Assembly: GCA_009886755.1 (NCBI GenBank)
Contig: QXYU01000030.1
Span: forward strand, 19,520-83,519
Length of the DNA stretch: 64,000 nucleotides
Direction of reading: 5' to 3'
DNA from: Flavobacteriaceae bacterium
GTDB lineage: Bacteria > Bacteroidota > Bacteroidia > Flavobacteriales > Flavobacteriaceae
The notes under the pieces are model-generated. The model was not told where the DNA came from. It saw nothing but the letters and a program-made list of their open reading frames with translations, and searched no databases. How positions within the stretch are numbered: the first letter of the stretch is position 1; every line of letters begins with the position of its first letter. Positions 28,001 to 36,830 of this stretch are shown here, piece after piece. The translations under genes were made by a program, and so were the position numbers.

Positions 28001-29525
28001 CCGCATAATCAAAGCCTTCTTGCACTTGAGCACTAAGATTACCAAAACCCGCCTGGGTGGTCGCGATATCACGAACCGATTCGTTTAGCAAGCCCGTATT
28101 GGACTCGATACGCTTAGGATCCAGAAGGTTGACTGTATTATCAGGCAGTCCATTCACTGCATTTGCAGTAAAAAAACCATTCATTTTTTCATCCAGAGTT
28201 GTATTCTTGGGGTTTGATTCCCCCAAATCTTGCAACGCCACAATATTTCGGATATTCTGAGTCTGTGCACTGCGGTTGGTGATCCATACCTCAATCCGTG
28301 TGATCTGTACCGGAGAATTGATATAGGGATACGTACTCAATGCTGCGTCGTAGTGATCACGAAAATACTGAGAAAGAAAATAGTGTCGGTCTTCTTCATA
28401 ATCTAGGGCAAAGACACTAAAACTACTTAACCGACCACCGCCTTGCGCTGTGATGTTCTGTGACTGGGAGCGTTGTTCCGAAAAAACCGTGGTAATATTC
28501 GTTTTTCCAAACTTTAAATCGGCACGTACTCCAAACAAACTTTGGGCGCCTTGAATCAGGCTGTTGTTGATCGGCATACTGATATTCCCAAGGTCGATGT
28601 TTTGGATGATCCCATCCTCCGTTACTTTTCCGTTTAGATAGTCTGTCACTTTGCTGCCCAATTGGGAAGGATCTTGCGCATAGTTCTGGACTTTATTCTG
28701 AAATTTTTCAATGGTTTGACGCGTACGCTCGAATTCTGCCTTAGCATTCAACGCTTTGGACTTTAAATCGTTTATAGTGCTTTGTGCTTGATTGTATTTT
28801 TCTTTGAGTTGTTCCGCTTTTTCAAGAATACCTCCTTTTTGAGCCGCACCAACCACTTCTGTTAATTTGGGTGGATTGAATTGAATTTTCACCAAATTTT
28901 GAAAATCAAAAGTAGACTCGGTATCATAATTGGCTGTGATTTGCAGACGCTCCCCAATATTTCCAATCAAACTGAGGCTGATTCGTTGGTCAAAATCAAA
29001 ACTAAAGTTCCGTCGTAAGGTTGGTGATGCAATTGGATTGTCATTGCGTTGATAACGCGCTCCAAAATCAACACCAATAGATCCTTGGGGTTTGATGTCA
29101 ATAGTGTTACTTCCGAAAATAGTCTGGAAAAACTTATTGTTTACGTAGAGTTCGGGTAATAAATTCTTTTGTGAGGCGGCGAGGTTTTCTTTTTTTCCGC
29201 TGAGTGTTTCTGTTTTTTCCTTGAAATAGCTTTTTAGAGATTCCTTCAATACCAGTGCGTCGTACTCTTTGGGAGTCAATACCAAGGGAGTCGTAATAGG
29301 GTACCCTTCGATCTCTACTGCCAAGTAGTATAAATCCCGTTCGGGATCATAACTATAATTCTGGGAGACAGCACTGGCATCGGGCAGACGAATACGTCCC
29401 AGTTTTTCGGTAGCGTTTGAATTATTTTGTGCGAAAGTTAAGTCGTGACAAAAAAGCCCTAGCCAAAGTAGAAGGGCGCAAGTAAATGTGGGACTAAGAT
29501 GAAGCTTCCTCTTTCCGAGTTGCAA
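22059..29525 (-). CDS. sprA: T9SS outer-membrane translocon protein SprA
   Basis: A 2488-residue giant of the SprA/Sov family, which forms the beta-barrel conduit of the type IX secretion system and is needed for gliding and secretion in flavobacteria. A signal peptide (LLLWLGLFCHDLTFAQ) is followed by a region matching SprA N-terminal repeats, and the protein ends in barrel-like strands with a C-terminal FGN. No ATG is in a usable position: the TTG at 29525, five bases after ruvA's stop, is the only start that preserves the signal peptide. Its length fits the family (roughly 2400-2500). It is co-transcribed with maeB and ruvA. Confidence 0.95.
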   Translation of the reverse strand: MQLGKRKLHLSPTFTCALLLWLGLFCHDLTFAQNNSNATEKLGRIRLPDASAVSQNYSYDPERDLYYLAVEIEGYPITTPLVLTPKEYDALVLKESLKSYFKEKTETLSGKKENLAASQKNLLPELYVNNKFFQTIFGSNTIDIKPQGSIGVDFGARYQRNDNPIASPTLRRNFSFDFDQRISLSLIGNIGERLQITANYDTESTFDFQNLVKIQFNPPKLTEVVGAAQKGGILEKAEQLKEKYNQAQSTINDLKSKALNAKAEFERTRQTIEKFQNKVQNYAQDPSQLGSKVTDYLNGKVTEDGIIQNIDLGNISMPINNSLIQGAQSLFGVRADLKFGKTNITTVFSEQRSQSQNITAQGGGRLSSFSVFALDYEEDRHYFLSQYFRDHYDAALSTYPYINSPVQITRIEVWITNRSAQTQNIRNIVALQDLGESNPKNTTLDEKMNGFFTANAVNGLPDNTVNLLDPKRIESNTGLLNESVRDIATTQAGFGNLSAQVQEGFDYAVLESARKLQPNEFEYHPQLGYISLNQRLSNDEVLAVAFQYTYAGQVYQVGEFANGDVPGTEVLNNSQQGRQVVQNNNLIVKMLKSNLTNVQQPVWDLMMKNIYNTGAYQLAEDEFRLSILYTDPSPINYMTPVDTAKWPESLEDQILLNTFQLDRLNNYQDPLSQGDGFFDFVPGITIDPQYGRIIFPTVEPFGSFLFDLLESKKGSEDYDTPESYNANQKKYVFREMYAQTKAAALEAIEKNKFELKGRYKSEGGEGIPIGAFNVPRGSVRVTAGGRLLQEGVDYTVNYDIGRVIIIDEGLKSSNVPVEISVENNSFFNQQNKRFSGVNVQHELNENVVLGATLLNLSENPLTQKANYGTEPVNNTMIGFNTNFSTELPFLTRLASRLPGGTTEAPSRLSFRGEIASLRAGNPRNTQLQGEATVYIDDFEGAQTTIDVKGFTAWKLSSVPAKNYKGSEATTGLDSGKGRAKLAWYTLDPVFFRPGRPAGINNDDVSLNTTRRIFIKEIFPEQDLVQGTTTIQNTLDLAYYPNEKGPYNNSAEAAFSKAPDQNWAGITRSIAATNFEQSNVEFIEFWLLDTFSALEGKDNDLGELTFHLGNISEDILKDGRKQYENGLPGADESALVFNTEWGVVPATQSLLYAFNTVAEDRPLQDVGLDGLTDAEEAVIYTNGPSEDPAGDNYEYFVSASGVILDRYKNYNGTDGNSPIEFSNTDRGSNTEPDTEDINRDQSMNTIDSYFEYRVPITRDMTVGNHPFVTDVRENVKVEVPNGDQITTRWIQFKVPVQKAYYQGTSFQQYFEAINSIEDLRSIRFMRMLLNGFDQPVVFRFGTLELVRGDWRRYLQQINPEVSRNPNTTVDISTVNILENENRIPINYVLPPDIVREQVNTNNTIVRQNEQSLAFRVCDLQPQDARAIFKSVDVDMRQYKKLHMYLHAESIPGQTKLPGEGNAQDFDRRMVAFIRLGTDYQDNYYQIEVPLKPTAYEENNTNQLSPEEVWQPNNNSIEVTLEQLSQLKAKALQQTALGKAVYFDENLNPINALTPISSLPGAKKYKFSVKGNPSLGSIKTLMIGVTNPSSQVGDVLCGEVWFNELRIAGIDSKGGWAAVGSLDANMANFASLSATGRYSSIGFGGLDQSPNNSNREELLQYNMVSNINVGQLLPQKWGVQAPVNFSVGETIITPEFDPYYQDLELETRLDTANDPAIKKSIREQAIDYTKRKSVSVIGLRKQKTGSGKTRFYSPENLDVSYAYNEQTHHDFEVEKLRDVNLLLSANYGHSFQPFEINPFQKIKFLKSKKYWEWLRLINFSPLPNSIGFTSNINRRYRNQQFREVYLDGVDASQQLALPELQQRNFLVDWSYSLNHNITRSLRMTFTANSNNIVRRPFQPFEQDRQLDSPYVRDVWDELWNLGESNVYNQALVLNYKLPFRYIPFLSFIDANYNYSGNFNWQRGSDALANVVSENGTALGIVHTVQNANTKSLAGSISFDRLYSILGLKKGAAKFSPLVQRRLAEKQAKGKEGAEDKEKKKKDNALLKRVVDGLSTIKRIQFNYSENNGKVLPGYLQGVGGFGTVDPSFGFTMGSQDDVRYEAARNGYLTSFPNFNQSFTQVHNSKLTVTAQFNPFKDFIVDFNAERTYSENIRENFQVEDQEYVPLNSNTFGNFGMSTLLIKTAFNRTRGVTNASFDVFRANRYEIARRLAVESGLPTDDLGSFGYPKGYGKDQQDVLVAAFLSAYTDTAPKKINLDPIQSVPLPNWSLKYTGLSSLKAFKNVFNRFSIAHAYRASYTLTNFQTNLDFDPQNPFQRDEAGNVIPERLYSNINLVEQFNPLVRLDVEFKNSLKILAELKRDRALSLSLDNSLLTESSGNEYVIGMGYRIKDLRIRTNLNGRRTTLSGDLNLKADMSYRRNITVLRNLEYNNNQVTAGQTLLSIKFTADYNLSRNLTTLFFYDHNFSKFEVSTAFPQTSIRSGFTLRYNFGN

Positions 29526-29530
29526 TGCCT

Positions 29531-30112
29531 TTACAATTTGTTCAAAGCCGCTTTAATAAGCGTTTCTACCGATGCTTCGGCTTCACTTTGAATGAGGTTA
29601 TCAATTACTTTCTCGCTAGAGCGTCTTGGATAGCCAAGTACCTCTAATGCTGATAACGCTTCTTCTTTGATTGTATTGCCTGAAATCAACTGAATTTCCT
29701 CCATTTCTGGAAGGTTTTTTATCTTGTCTTGCAACTCAATGATAACGCGCTGTGCCGTCTTGAGTCCAATTCCTTTAATCGACTGGATTGTTTTGACATC
29801 TTCCGAAAGGATTGCCGTCTGAATTTGTAGGGGTTCAAGAGAGGAAAGCATTGTCCGTGCCGTACTGGCTCCTATTCCAGAAACACCAATCAATAAACGA
29901 AATAAAGCCCGCTCGCTGGGCGTGGCAAATCCAAACAGCGTGTGGGCATCTTCACGGATTTGCAAATGGGTAAATAACTTAATTTGCTCTTCTGATCCCA
30001 ATTGGGCAAACGTATGCAGCGAAATGTGGACTTCATAGCCCAATCCTTGGCAATCGATCACCACATGCGTGGGGTATTTTTCAACGAGTTTTCCTTGAAT
30101 TTGAGTAATCAT
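29531..30112 (-). CDS. ruvA: Holliday junction branch migration protein RuvA
   Basis: A 193-residue tetrameric protein that clamps Holliday junctions and loads RuvB. An OB-fold N-domain ([20 protein letters not shown]), helix-hairpin-helix domain II (LIGVSGIGASTARTMLSSL and IKGIGLKTAQRVIIEL) and a small C-terminal domain that contacts RuvB are all present. It overlaps maeB by four bases (ATGA), with sprA five bases downstream. The partner ruvB is 8 kb away at 38154-39173, not in the same operon. Confidence 0.97.
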   Translation of the reverse strand: MITQIQGKLVEKYPTHVVIDCQGLGYEVHISLHTFAQLGSEEQIKLFTHLQIREDAHTLFGFATPSERALFRLLIGVSGIGASTARTMLSSLEPLQIQTAILSEDVKTIQSIKGIGLKTAQRVIIELQDKIKNLPEMEEIQLISGNTIKEEALSALEVLGYPRRSSEKVIDNLIQSEAEASVETLIKAALNKL

Positions 30113-32388
30113 ATATTCGCTGCCTTTTTTTGTTGGGCATCTACAACCGCTACCGCTGTCATATTCACGATTTCCTCAACAGAAGCCCCTAGCTGAAGGG
30201 TGTGTACCGGATAAGCCAATCCCATCATAATCGGACCAATAGATAGGACTCCGTTGAGTTCTTTCATCAGTTTATAGGTGATATTGGCAGCATCCAAGTT
30301 GGGGAAAATCAAAGTGTTGACTTTACTGTTTTTGAGTTGGGAAAAAGGGAAACTTCTTTCCATCATATCCGCATTCAAAGCAAAATCAGACTGTAAAGGG
30401 CCATCCACAAGAATATCAGGATAGAAACGATGTAAATAAGAAACGGCTTCCGAAACTTTTTTGGCTTCTTCGGTCGCATTAGATCCGAAATTGGAAAAAG
30501 ACAACATCGCCACCACGGGCGTCAAACCAAACATTCTGGCCGTTTCTGCCGTCATTTGTGCAATTTTAGCCAATTCTTTGGCGGAAGGGTTGATGTTTAT
30601 GGAAGTGTCGGATAAAAACAATGGTCCTCGATTGGTCAGCATCAAGTTGGTTGCTGCCACTCGCTGAACGCCTTTGGCTTTTCCTAACGTTTCCAAAATC
30701 GGCTTGACAACTTGCGGATAATTACGTGAATAGCCCGAAATCATGGCATCCACATCTCCATTTTTTACCATCATCGAGCCAAAATAGTTTCGTTCACGCA
30801 TCAAACGTTTGGAGTCATAGAGGGTTTTTCCCTTGCGCTTTTGTTCTTCCCAAAAGAGTTCTGCAAAACGTTCTCTTTTGTCGTATTGCTCATCCGACTT
30901 AGGATCGATTATTTCTACATCTTCATCCAAGTCAATGGCTTCCATCAGTTTTTTAATGGTTTCTTTACGCCCCAATAAAACAGGGATAGCGATTTTTTCC
31001 TCTAAAACAATCTGAGCGGCTTTCAGCACATCCAATTGATCGGCCTCTGTAAAAACGACTCGTTGGGGATCTATTTTGGCACGGTTGTGTAGCATGCGCA
31101 CCAGTTTTTGGTCGTTCCCAAGACGGCTCTGAAGCGTTTCTTTATAGCGATCCCAATCTTCGATAGGTGCTGTTGCTACGCCAGAATCAATTGCTGCTTT
31201 GGCTACCTCTGGGGGTATTTCTACTAATAAACGTGGATCAAACGGTTTCGGAATAATATAGTCTTTTCCAAAACTCAATCGCGTTTGGTCATAGGCAACA
31301 TTAACCTGTTCTGGAACAGGCTCCTTGGCTAAACGAGCCAAAGCGCGAACCGCGGCCATTTTCATGGCTTCATTGATCGCTGTGGCTCGAACGTCAAGTG
31401 CTCCACGGAAGATAAAAGGAAAGCCCAATACATTGTTCACCTGATTGGGATGATCGGAACGCCCTGTAGCCATGATGATGTCATCACGAACCGAGCAAGC
31501 ATGGTCGTAAGTGATTTCCGGATCGGGATTTGCCATGGCAAAAACAATCGGATCGGGACCCATCCCACGGAGCATGTCTTCCGTTACAATGTTACCCAAT
31601 GACAAACCGATAAAAACATCGGCTCCTTTCATAGCTTCTTCTAGGGTATTTACATCTCTATCCGTAGCAAATTCAGCCTTTTCTTTGGTTAGGTTTTCCC
31701 GGTCTTTACGAATGACCCCTTTGCTGTCGGTCATCATAATATTCTCTGCACGTGCTCCAAATGCTTGATAAAGTCGTGTGCATGAGATGGCAGCGGCTCC
31801 AGCTCCAGATACCACAATGGTGGCATCTTCAATTTTTTTATTGACCAATTCCAAAGCGTTGAGCAGTGCTGCACAAGAGATGATGGCTGTTCCATGCTGA
31901 TCATCATGCATGACGGGTATGTCGAGCTCTTCCTTGAGCCTGTTTTCAATTTCAAAAGCCTCGGGAGCTTTGATGTCTTCCAAATTGATCCCTCCAAAAG
32001 TGGGAGCAATGGCTTTTACTGTACGTATAAATTCCTCTGGATCTTTGGCGTCAATTTCAATATCGAAAACATCGATATCGGCAAATATTTTAAATAGGAG
32101 TCCCTTTCCTTCCATTACGGGTTTGGACGCATTGGGCCCAATATCTCCAAGGCCTAAAACGGCCGTACCGTTAGAGATAACGGCTACCAGATTTCCTTTG
32201 TTGGTATATTTGTACACATTATCAACCTCCTTTTCAATTTCTTGACAAGGAATGGCAACGCCAGGAGAATAAGCCAAGGCTAAATCACGCTGGGTTTGAT
32301 AACGTTTGGTAGGGACAACGGCAATTTTACCGGGAGTGGGCTTGGCGTGGTACACAAGCGCTTCCCTTCTTTGCTGATTTTCATTCAT
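30109..32388 (-). CDS. maeB: NADP-dependent malic enzyme with C-terminal PTA-like domain
   Basis: A 759-residue enzyme converting malate to pyruvate and CO2 with NADPH formation. The N-terminal malic domain (~residues 20-160) contains the Tyr/Lys region around [13 protein letters not shown] and the metal-binding block ED...HDDQHGTA. The NAD-binding Rossmann domain (~165-400) has [12 protein letters not shown]. The C-terminal ~330 residues match the phosphate acetyltransferase fold ([15 protein letters not shown] and VSEAVSYL), usually regulatory and not catalytic in MaeB. An exact -7 box (32405-32412) starts the maeB-ruvA-sprA transcript. Confidence 0.95.
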   Translation of the reverse strand: MNENQQRREALVYHAKPTPGKIAVVPTKRYQTQRDLALAYSPGVAIPCQEIEKEVDNVYKYTNKGNLVAVISNGTAVLGLGDIGPNASKPVMEGKGLLFKIFADIDVFDIEIDAKDPEEFIRTVKAIAPTFGGINLEDIKAPEAFEIENRLKEELDIPVMHDDQHGTAIISCAALLNALELVNKKIEDATIVVSGAGAAAISCTRLYQAFGARAENIMMTDSKGVIRKDRENLTKEKAEFATDRDVNTLEEAMKGADVFIGLSLGNIVTEDMLRGMGPDPIVFAMANPDPEITYDHACSVRDDIIMATGRSDHPNQVNNVLGFPFIFRGALDVRATAINEAMKMAAVRALARLAKEPVPEQVNVAYDQTRLSFGKDYIIPKPFDPRLLVEIPPEVAKAAIDSGVATAPIEDWDRYKETLQSRLGNDQKLVRMLHNRAKIDPQRVVFTEADQLDVLKAAQIVLEEKIAIPVLLGRKETIKKLMEAIDLDEDVEIIDPKSDEQYDKRERFAELFWEEQKRKGKTLYDSKRLMRERNYFGSMMVKNGDVDAMISGYSRNYPQVVKPILETLGKAKGVQRVAATNLMLTNRGPLFLSDTSININPSAKELAKIAQMTAETARMFGLTPVVAMLSFSNFGSNATEEAKKVSEAVSYLHRFYPDILVDGPLQSDFALNADMMERSFPFSQLKNSKVNTLIFPNLDAANITYKLMKELNGVLSIGPIMMGLAYPVHTLQLGASVEEIVNMTAVAVVDAQQKKAANI

Positions 32389-32404
32389 ACGAAAAGGTGT
32401 TACT

Positions 32405-32412
32405 CAAAAGTA
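32405..32412 (-). promoter_or_regulatory. -7 promoter box for maeB-ruvA-sprA
   Basis: TACTTTTG on the minus strand, exact TAnnTTTG, 16 bases before the maeB ATG. It is the likely start of the whole sprA-containing transcript. Confidence 0.5.
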
Positions 32413-32467
32413 GCAAAGAAAATGAGTCCGATGGAACCTTAGTGGGAAAATGTTTGGAATGAAATCT

Positions 32468-33847
32468 TTAATGTGCTGCTAAGGCTTCTTCCGACCCAAT
32501 TTTGGTTTGAATTTTCTCCACCACATAAGTACCTACTTCTTGACCTTGATTGACCCCTTCTTCGATGGCCATCATATAATGGATTCCCCCATACAAACGA
32601 GATATTGCTGCTTCTTCAGACGCATGGATAAAAGACTTATAGGATCGCTGCGGAAGTCCATATTCTAATTCTGTGGTGTCTGTAAAAGCAAAATTTTCTC
32701 CAAATAAATCCGTTAAGGCCAGTGCAGCCGCTCTTGAAATAACAGAATGACCGCTGGTGTATTCGGGAAACGGAGGTGTTTGCAAGACGGATAACCACTC
32801 TTCGTCGTAATGCTTGTTAATCAAAGTTTCGGGGCGTACTACAAGCGTATCCCACTTTTCATCCCAACAACTGATAAAGGCATCAAATAAAGCAATGCTT
32901 ACGTTGGTGTAGGCGTTGACGGTATCGAGAAAACTAGACTCTGATTGGCGTGTTGCAATGGCTGTGATTCCAATCCAATGCCCTCCCGGTGTAATTTTTT
33001 TGGTGGCAAACATCGCATGACCGCGATGATGTGTTACATAGGGGTTGCAGTCCCAAAATTTTGCTATTTCCAACTGTTCATCTGTAAGACCACGACCAAT
33101 TTCAAAAACTTGCTGTAGTTGTTTTTGGAAAGGACTGCCTTTTGTTAGATCAAAAGGGATTGGGTCTTTAGGTGCAAATTGGTTCGAAGAATCCAAAACC
33201 ATGGTTCGTATGTCCTTCCAATGGGGTTCAATCCCATCCATATAATCAGGAGGGGTAGGTTTCCAGAATTGCTCGGGCTCTTGAATGGTATATTTCGGAT
33301 AGGTTCTTGTCTGACTGTAAAGGTCACCCTTTGACCATTCTAGGATATGAGCGGCCACCGCTTCACCGTAAATACGAGACGCTTTATTGACCTTTTTGGG
33401 CACCTTTATTTCCGATAACTTGATTTGAAAATCCGCTTCAAAAGCATCCATCTTGTTTTCTGAAAAAATCAAAGCTTTTCCAACCTTATTAAACGCATAA
33501 AGCGAGGCTAAAGAAAAGTTGACCGCTTCAGATTCTGGCTGGGGTACTGGTTGCAAATCTTTTACTTGACCACTAAGAGATTGATAAGCTTGCGGTGCTT
33601 GTTGACGCGCCGTTTCATAGGCTGCAATAGATGGGTATAAGTATACTCGTGAAGCTACCGGTGGAGAAAATATATCATATACAACAATGTCTGTCAAATT
33701 CTTCATGGCCGCTTGAAACCATTCCGGATGTTGTAGCTTTTCTATGTAAGAATTATCCGTGGGGGCGCAGGATATAAGCCCTCCCATAGCTACTAAAAAT
33801 AGGACGAGTCTTCCAATAACTTTCCTAAAAGACAATGGGATTGACAT
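32468..33847 (-). CDS. Vanadium-dependent haloperoxidase/PAP2-like lipoprotein
   Basis: A 459-residue protein of the vanadium haloperoxidase/acid phosphatase superfamily, probably a lipoprotein (lipobox G-L-I-S-C, Cys27). All three superfamily motifs are visible: K331-x6-R338-P339, S365-G366-H367, and S416-R417-x5-H423. The aspartate or glutamate often expected shortly after the last histidine is not at the exact spacing (alanine at 427). Whether it oxidises halides or hydrolyses phosphoesters cannot be told from sequence. It lies downstream of a broken susC in the same direction and may be the surviving last gene of a degraded uptake locus. Confidence 0.85.
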   Translation of the reverse strand: MSIPLSFRKVIGRLVLFLVAMGGLISCAPTDNSYIEKLQHPEWFQAAMKNLTDIVVYDIFSPPVASRVYLYPSIAAYETARQQAPQAYQSLSGQVKDLQPVPQPESEAVNFSLASLYAFNKVGKALIFSENKMDAFEADFQIKLSEIKVPKKVNKASRIYGEAVAAHILEWSKGDLYSQTRTYPKYTIQEPEQFWKPTPPDYMDGIEPHWKDIRTMVLDSSNQFAPKDPIPFDLTKGSPFQKQLQQVFEIGRGLTDEQLEIAKFWDCNPYVTHHRGHAMFATKKITPGGHWIGITAIATRQSESSFLDTVNAYTNVSIALFDAFISCWDEKWDTLVVRPETLINKHYDEEWLSVLQTPPFPEYTSGHSVISRAAALALTDLFGENFAFTDTTELEYGLPQRSYKSFIHASEEAAISRLYGGIHYMMAIEEGVNQGQEVGTYVVEKIQTKIGSEEALAAH

Positions 33848-33925
33848 GATTTAACGAACTTGGGTTTTTGCAAGGATAAAAGTAACCATTTCTGTAGAGA
33901 TGGCAAGCTTTACTAGAAGTGTAAT

Positions 33926-33949
33926 TTTTCACCAACAGATTGGTGAAAA
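33926..33949. repeat. Perfect 10-bp inverted repeat upstream of the PAP2-like gene
   Basis: TTTTCACCAA (33926-33935), four-base loop, TTGGTGAAAA (33940-33949). Neither strand has a following T run, so it is not a standard terminator; it could be an operator, about 80 bases before the ATG. Confidence 0.5.
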
Positions 33950-33994
33950 TATGATCTGTTTTTGAATAGAAAAAGAAAATACAAGTATTAAAAA

Positions 33995-34105
33995 CTAGCT
34001 TATCAAGTTTCCTTTCTCATCCCACTTAGCAATGTCATTTCGTTTTTCAATATTCAGAAATTTTGATTCCCATTCAGGGTCGTATAATATTTGTTGTTTC
34101 AAAAG
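33995..34105 (-). pseudogene. Orphan coding tail in a different frame from truncated susC
   Basis: After the point where susC loses homology, a second minus-strand frame stays open for 36 codons to a TAG at 33995-33997. Its product includes YDPEWESKFLN and ends KWDEKGNLIS. The composition looks protein-coding (balanced charged and aromatic residues). It may be the 3' end of another gene joined to susC by a deletion. I do not recognise the family. Confidence 0.4.
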
Positions 34106-35786
34106 GGAAACGTTGTCTTCCAGCACCAAAATACTCACCATACCCTTGAATAGCTTCCACACCTAAATAAGCACTTATATCATGAACATCATTAATTACT
34201 TTTTTCCAGGAAAGGGTATTGGTCCATGTCCATTCATATTCCCAATTGTGTGAGCTCGTCTGACCATTGATAAAATTTCCCTCAACATATTCTGGCTGAG
34301 GTCTCCCAATGTCGAGTGATCGTTGATTCTGTAAATTCCCTCCAAAACTCGTCTTAAATTTAAAATCCTCGGCAAAAGTGAGTTGTGCATAAATGTTTCC
34401 AAAGGCTCGACTTCTTCGAACACGATCATCCTGATTTCTGAACTGACTTGCATAAGGATTGTAATTGTTTCTTAGGTTTAATCCTCTACTTCCTGCAAAG
34501 TTACCCGCTATATCGTAATTGGGTAAGAGTGGGTGGTGTTTGTAAGCCCCAGAAACAGCATTTTGCTCCCCATCATTTTGATACCCCCCTTTTCTGTTGT
34601 CTAATGAAAGAGTGAAGTTTTCACCAATTTCTAAACGATCTCCCAGTGTTTTAGTAGAAGAGTTTAAACGAATAGAGGCTCTTTGATATCCCTGATAATT
34701 CACAACAGCATCTTGACTGAAAAAGGTAGCATTAAAAGCGTATTGAGATTTTTCAGTAGCAGCACTTGCGCCTATTGAGTGCTGATACATGGGTGCATTA
34801 TCTCGTGTTAGCAATTCCCACCAGTTTGTGTCCGCAGACCTTGTAATCGCGTAAATGTTGTCAGGTGTCAATGAGTACAACGACTCATCTACAGAATTTG
34901 CTCCACTTGGAAATACATAATTTGGAATTGAAATTTGTGGATTCTCAGGGGTGCCACTGAATCCATACTGTCCATGCGAAGGCGTTTTTCCTGCATAATA
35001 GTCTGCTAAATAAAGGTATTCTCCTAAGTCTCTAGCATTTAGGGCATCTACATCTTCTGCGGCAGTTTGCCAACCATAGTAAGTGCTATAGTTAATTCGA
35101 GGTTCGCCAACCTTTCCTTTTTTAGTAGTGATAATGATAACTCCATTACCTGCACGTGATCCATAGATTGAGCCCGCTGATGCATCTTTCAATATTTGAA
35201 GTGACTCAATATCCTGTGGGTTCAAGTTTCCCTGAGACTGAGAGGGTACGCCATCAATCACATAAAGTGGATTATTATTTCCTGTTGTACCAAATCCTCG
35301 GATACGAACAGTAGCTTCTCCTCCAGGAGTTGCATCACTTACAATAGAAATTCCAGATGCACGTCCTTGCATTTGCTGTGAAAATGTTGAAGCCGGGACT
35401 GCCGTTAGGTCTTTTGCTTCAATTGTTGAAACAGCGCCAGTAATATCGGGTTTAGATTGGGTTCCGTATCCTGTCGTAACAAGAACTTCATCCAACGCAT
35501 TATCAGAAGCTAAGGTAACAGTCAAATTATTTTGATTATTTACCGCTATATCTTGTGAGACAAATCCTACAAAAGAAACCTCCAAGACGGCATCCGCATC
35601 GGCATTGATGCTAAAGTTTCCGTTAAAATCAGAGGTGGTTCCCTGGGTGGTTCCCTTGATTATAATTGTGGCCCCCGGTAAAGGTCCATCTTCGCTCATC
35701 ACAACACCGGTAACGGTTTGTGCAAAAGCACCGAGCACCACCATCAGAAATGCCAACAGTTGGAGCAGAAAAAAAGATTTTTTCAT
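34074..35786 (-). pseudogene. Truncated SusC/RagA TonB-dependent receptor
   Basis: N-terminal half of a SusC-family nutrient importer. It has a signal peptide (ending GAFAQ), a carboxypeptidase-D-like domain (~residues 25-100), a TonB-box-like DEVLVTTGYG (~102-111), the plug domain (~115-235, with YVIDGVP and IYGSRAGNGVIIITTKKG) and the first barrel strands. It stops at residue 570, whereas the family is usually about 1000 residues, so most of the barrel is missing. No susD follows; the sequence beyond the stop belongs to another frame. The remaining protein could not form a complete channel. Deletion is the most likely cause. Confidence 0.85.
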
Positions 35787-35889
35787 ACATAAGTAGTTTA
35801 AGTTTTAGATTGGGTTTTTTGCTTGGCGTTTCCCAACGAAAGCAGGTTCAAAGTATAAAATAAAGTGGCTTTAAAAAAAATTTAGTATT

Positions 35890-35908
35890 CCTGCAGCATT
35901 GCTACAGG
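35890..35908 (-). terminator. Possible terminator after queG
   Basis: CCTGCAGC (35890-35897) and GCTACAGG (35901-35908) form an eight-pair stem with one mismatch and a three-base loop, just after the queG stop. On the minus strand a T run follows only after about seven bases, so efficiency is doubtful. Confidence 0.4.
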
Positions 35909-35912
35909 AGGT

Positions 35913-36830
35913 TTAACGCAAAAAACGAAAGGTTTGCTTCAGACGGTCAAATCCGGTTCGTTTCACAGGGCTTTTTTTAAAGATCACATCAAAGGTTTCA
36001 CGGGTGATTTCTTCCCAATCCTTTGCGCTATAGGTCAATAGTTCTTCTTTGGGTTGAAATGCCGGTTCTTGGTGAACTTGGGAAAAGCGGTTCCATGGGC
36101 AAACGGTTTGGCATACATCACAACCAAAAGCCCAGTTGTTCATTTTTCCTTGAAATTCGGAAGGAATTTCGTCTTTTAGTTCGATGGTGAGATAAGAGAT
36201 GCATTTACTCGCATCTATTTGATAGGGGGTTAAGGCCTCTGTCGGACAAGCATCAATGCAGGCAGTGCAACTCCCACAATGATCGGTGGCGGGGCCGTCG
36301 TAGTCAAATTCAAGGTCGCAGATGATCTCTGTAATAAAGAAAAAAGAGCCTGTGGATTTGGCTATCAAATTGGTGTTTTTCCCCACCCAGCCCAAGCCGC
36401 TCTTTGCCGCCCATGCTTTTTCCATTACTGGAGCTGAATCCACAAAAACCCGTCCATTGATCGTGCCAATCTCCTCCTCTAGATACTGAAACAGCTGTTT
36501 GAGCTTGTCTTTAAGTACAAAGTGATAGTCGGTACCATAGGCGTACTTTGCGAATTTAGGAGCTTCGGGGTCTTGCTGTTCCGCTTCGGGAAAATAATTA
36601 AATAGTAGCGAGATGACACTTTTGGCGTCAGGCACCAATAGCGTGGGATCCAAACGCTTGTCAAAATGGTTCGCCATATAGCCCATTTTTCCATGCCGAT
36701 CATCCCTGAGCCATTGCTCCAGTCGTGGCGCTTCTGCTTCCAAAAATCCAGCTTTGGAAATCCCGCAACTCAAAAAGCCCAAACGTTGGGCTTCTTCTTT
36801 TAATAGTTGCGTATACCTCGCTTTAGTCAT
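35913..36830 (-). CDS. queG: Epoxyqueuosine reductase QueG
   Basis: A 305-residue cobalamin-dependent iron-sulfur enzyme that reduces epoxyqueuosine to queuosine in tRNA. Eight cysteine ligands for two [4Fe-4S] clusters are visible: Cys185, 188, 191, 195 and Cys210, 237, 240, 244. Asp131, in [11 protein letters not shown], corresponds to the active-site acid. It overlaps the P450 gene by eight bases and is the last gene of a ruvB-P450-queG operon. The rest of the queuosine pathway is not in the window. Confidence 0.95.
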   Translation of the reverse strand: MTKARYTQLLKEEAQRLGFLSCGISKAGFLEAEAPRLEQWLRDDRHGKMGYMANHFDKRLDPTLLVPDAKSVISLLFNYFPEAEQQDPEAPKFAKYAYGTDYHFVLKDKLKQLFQYLEEEIGTINGRVFVDSAPVMEKAWAAKSGLGWVGKNTNLIAKSTGSFFFITEIICDLEFDYDGPATDHCGSCTACIDACPTEALTPYQIDASKCISYLTIELKDEIPSEFQGKMNNWAFGCDVCQTVCPWNRFSQVHQEPAFQPKEELLTYSAKDWEEITRETFDVIFKKSPVKRTGFDRLKQTFRFLR

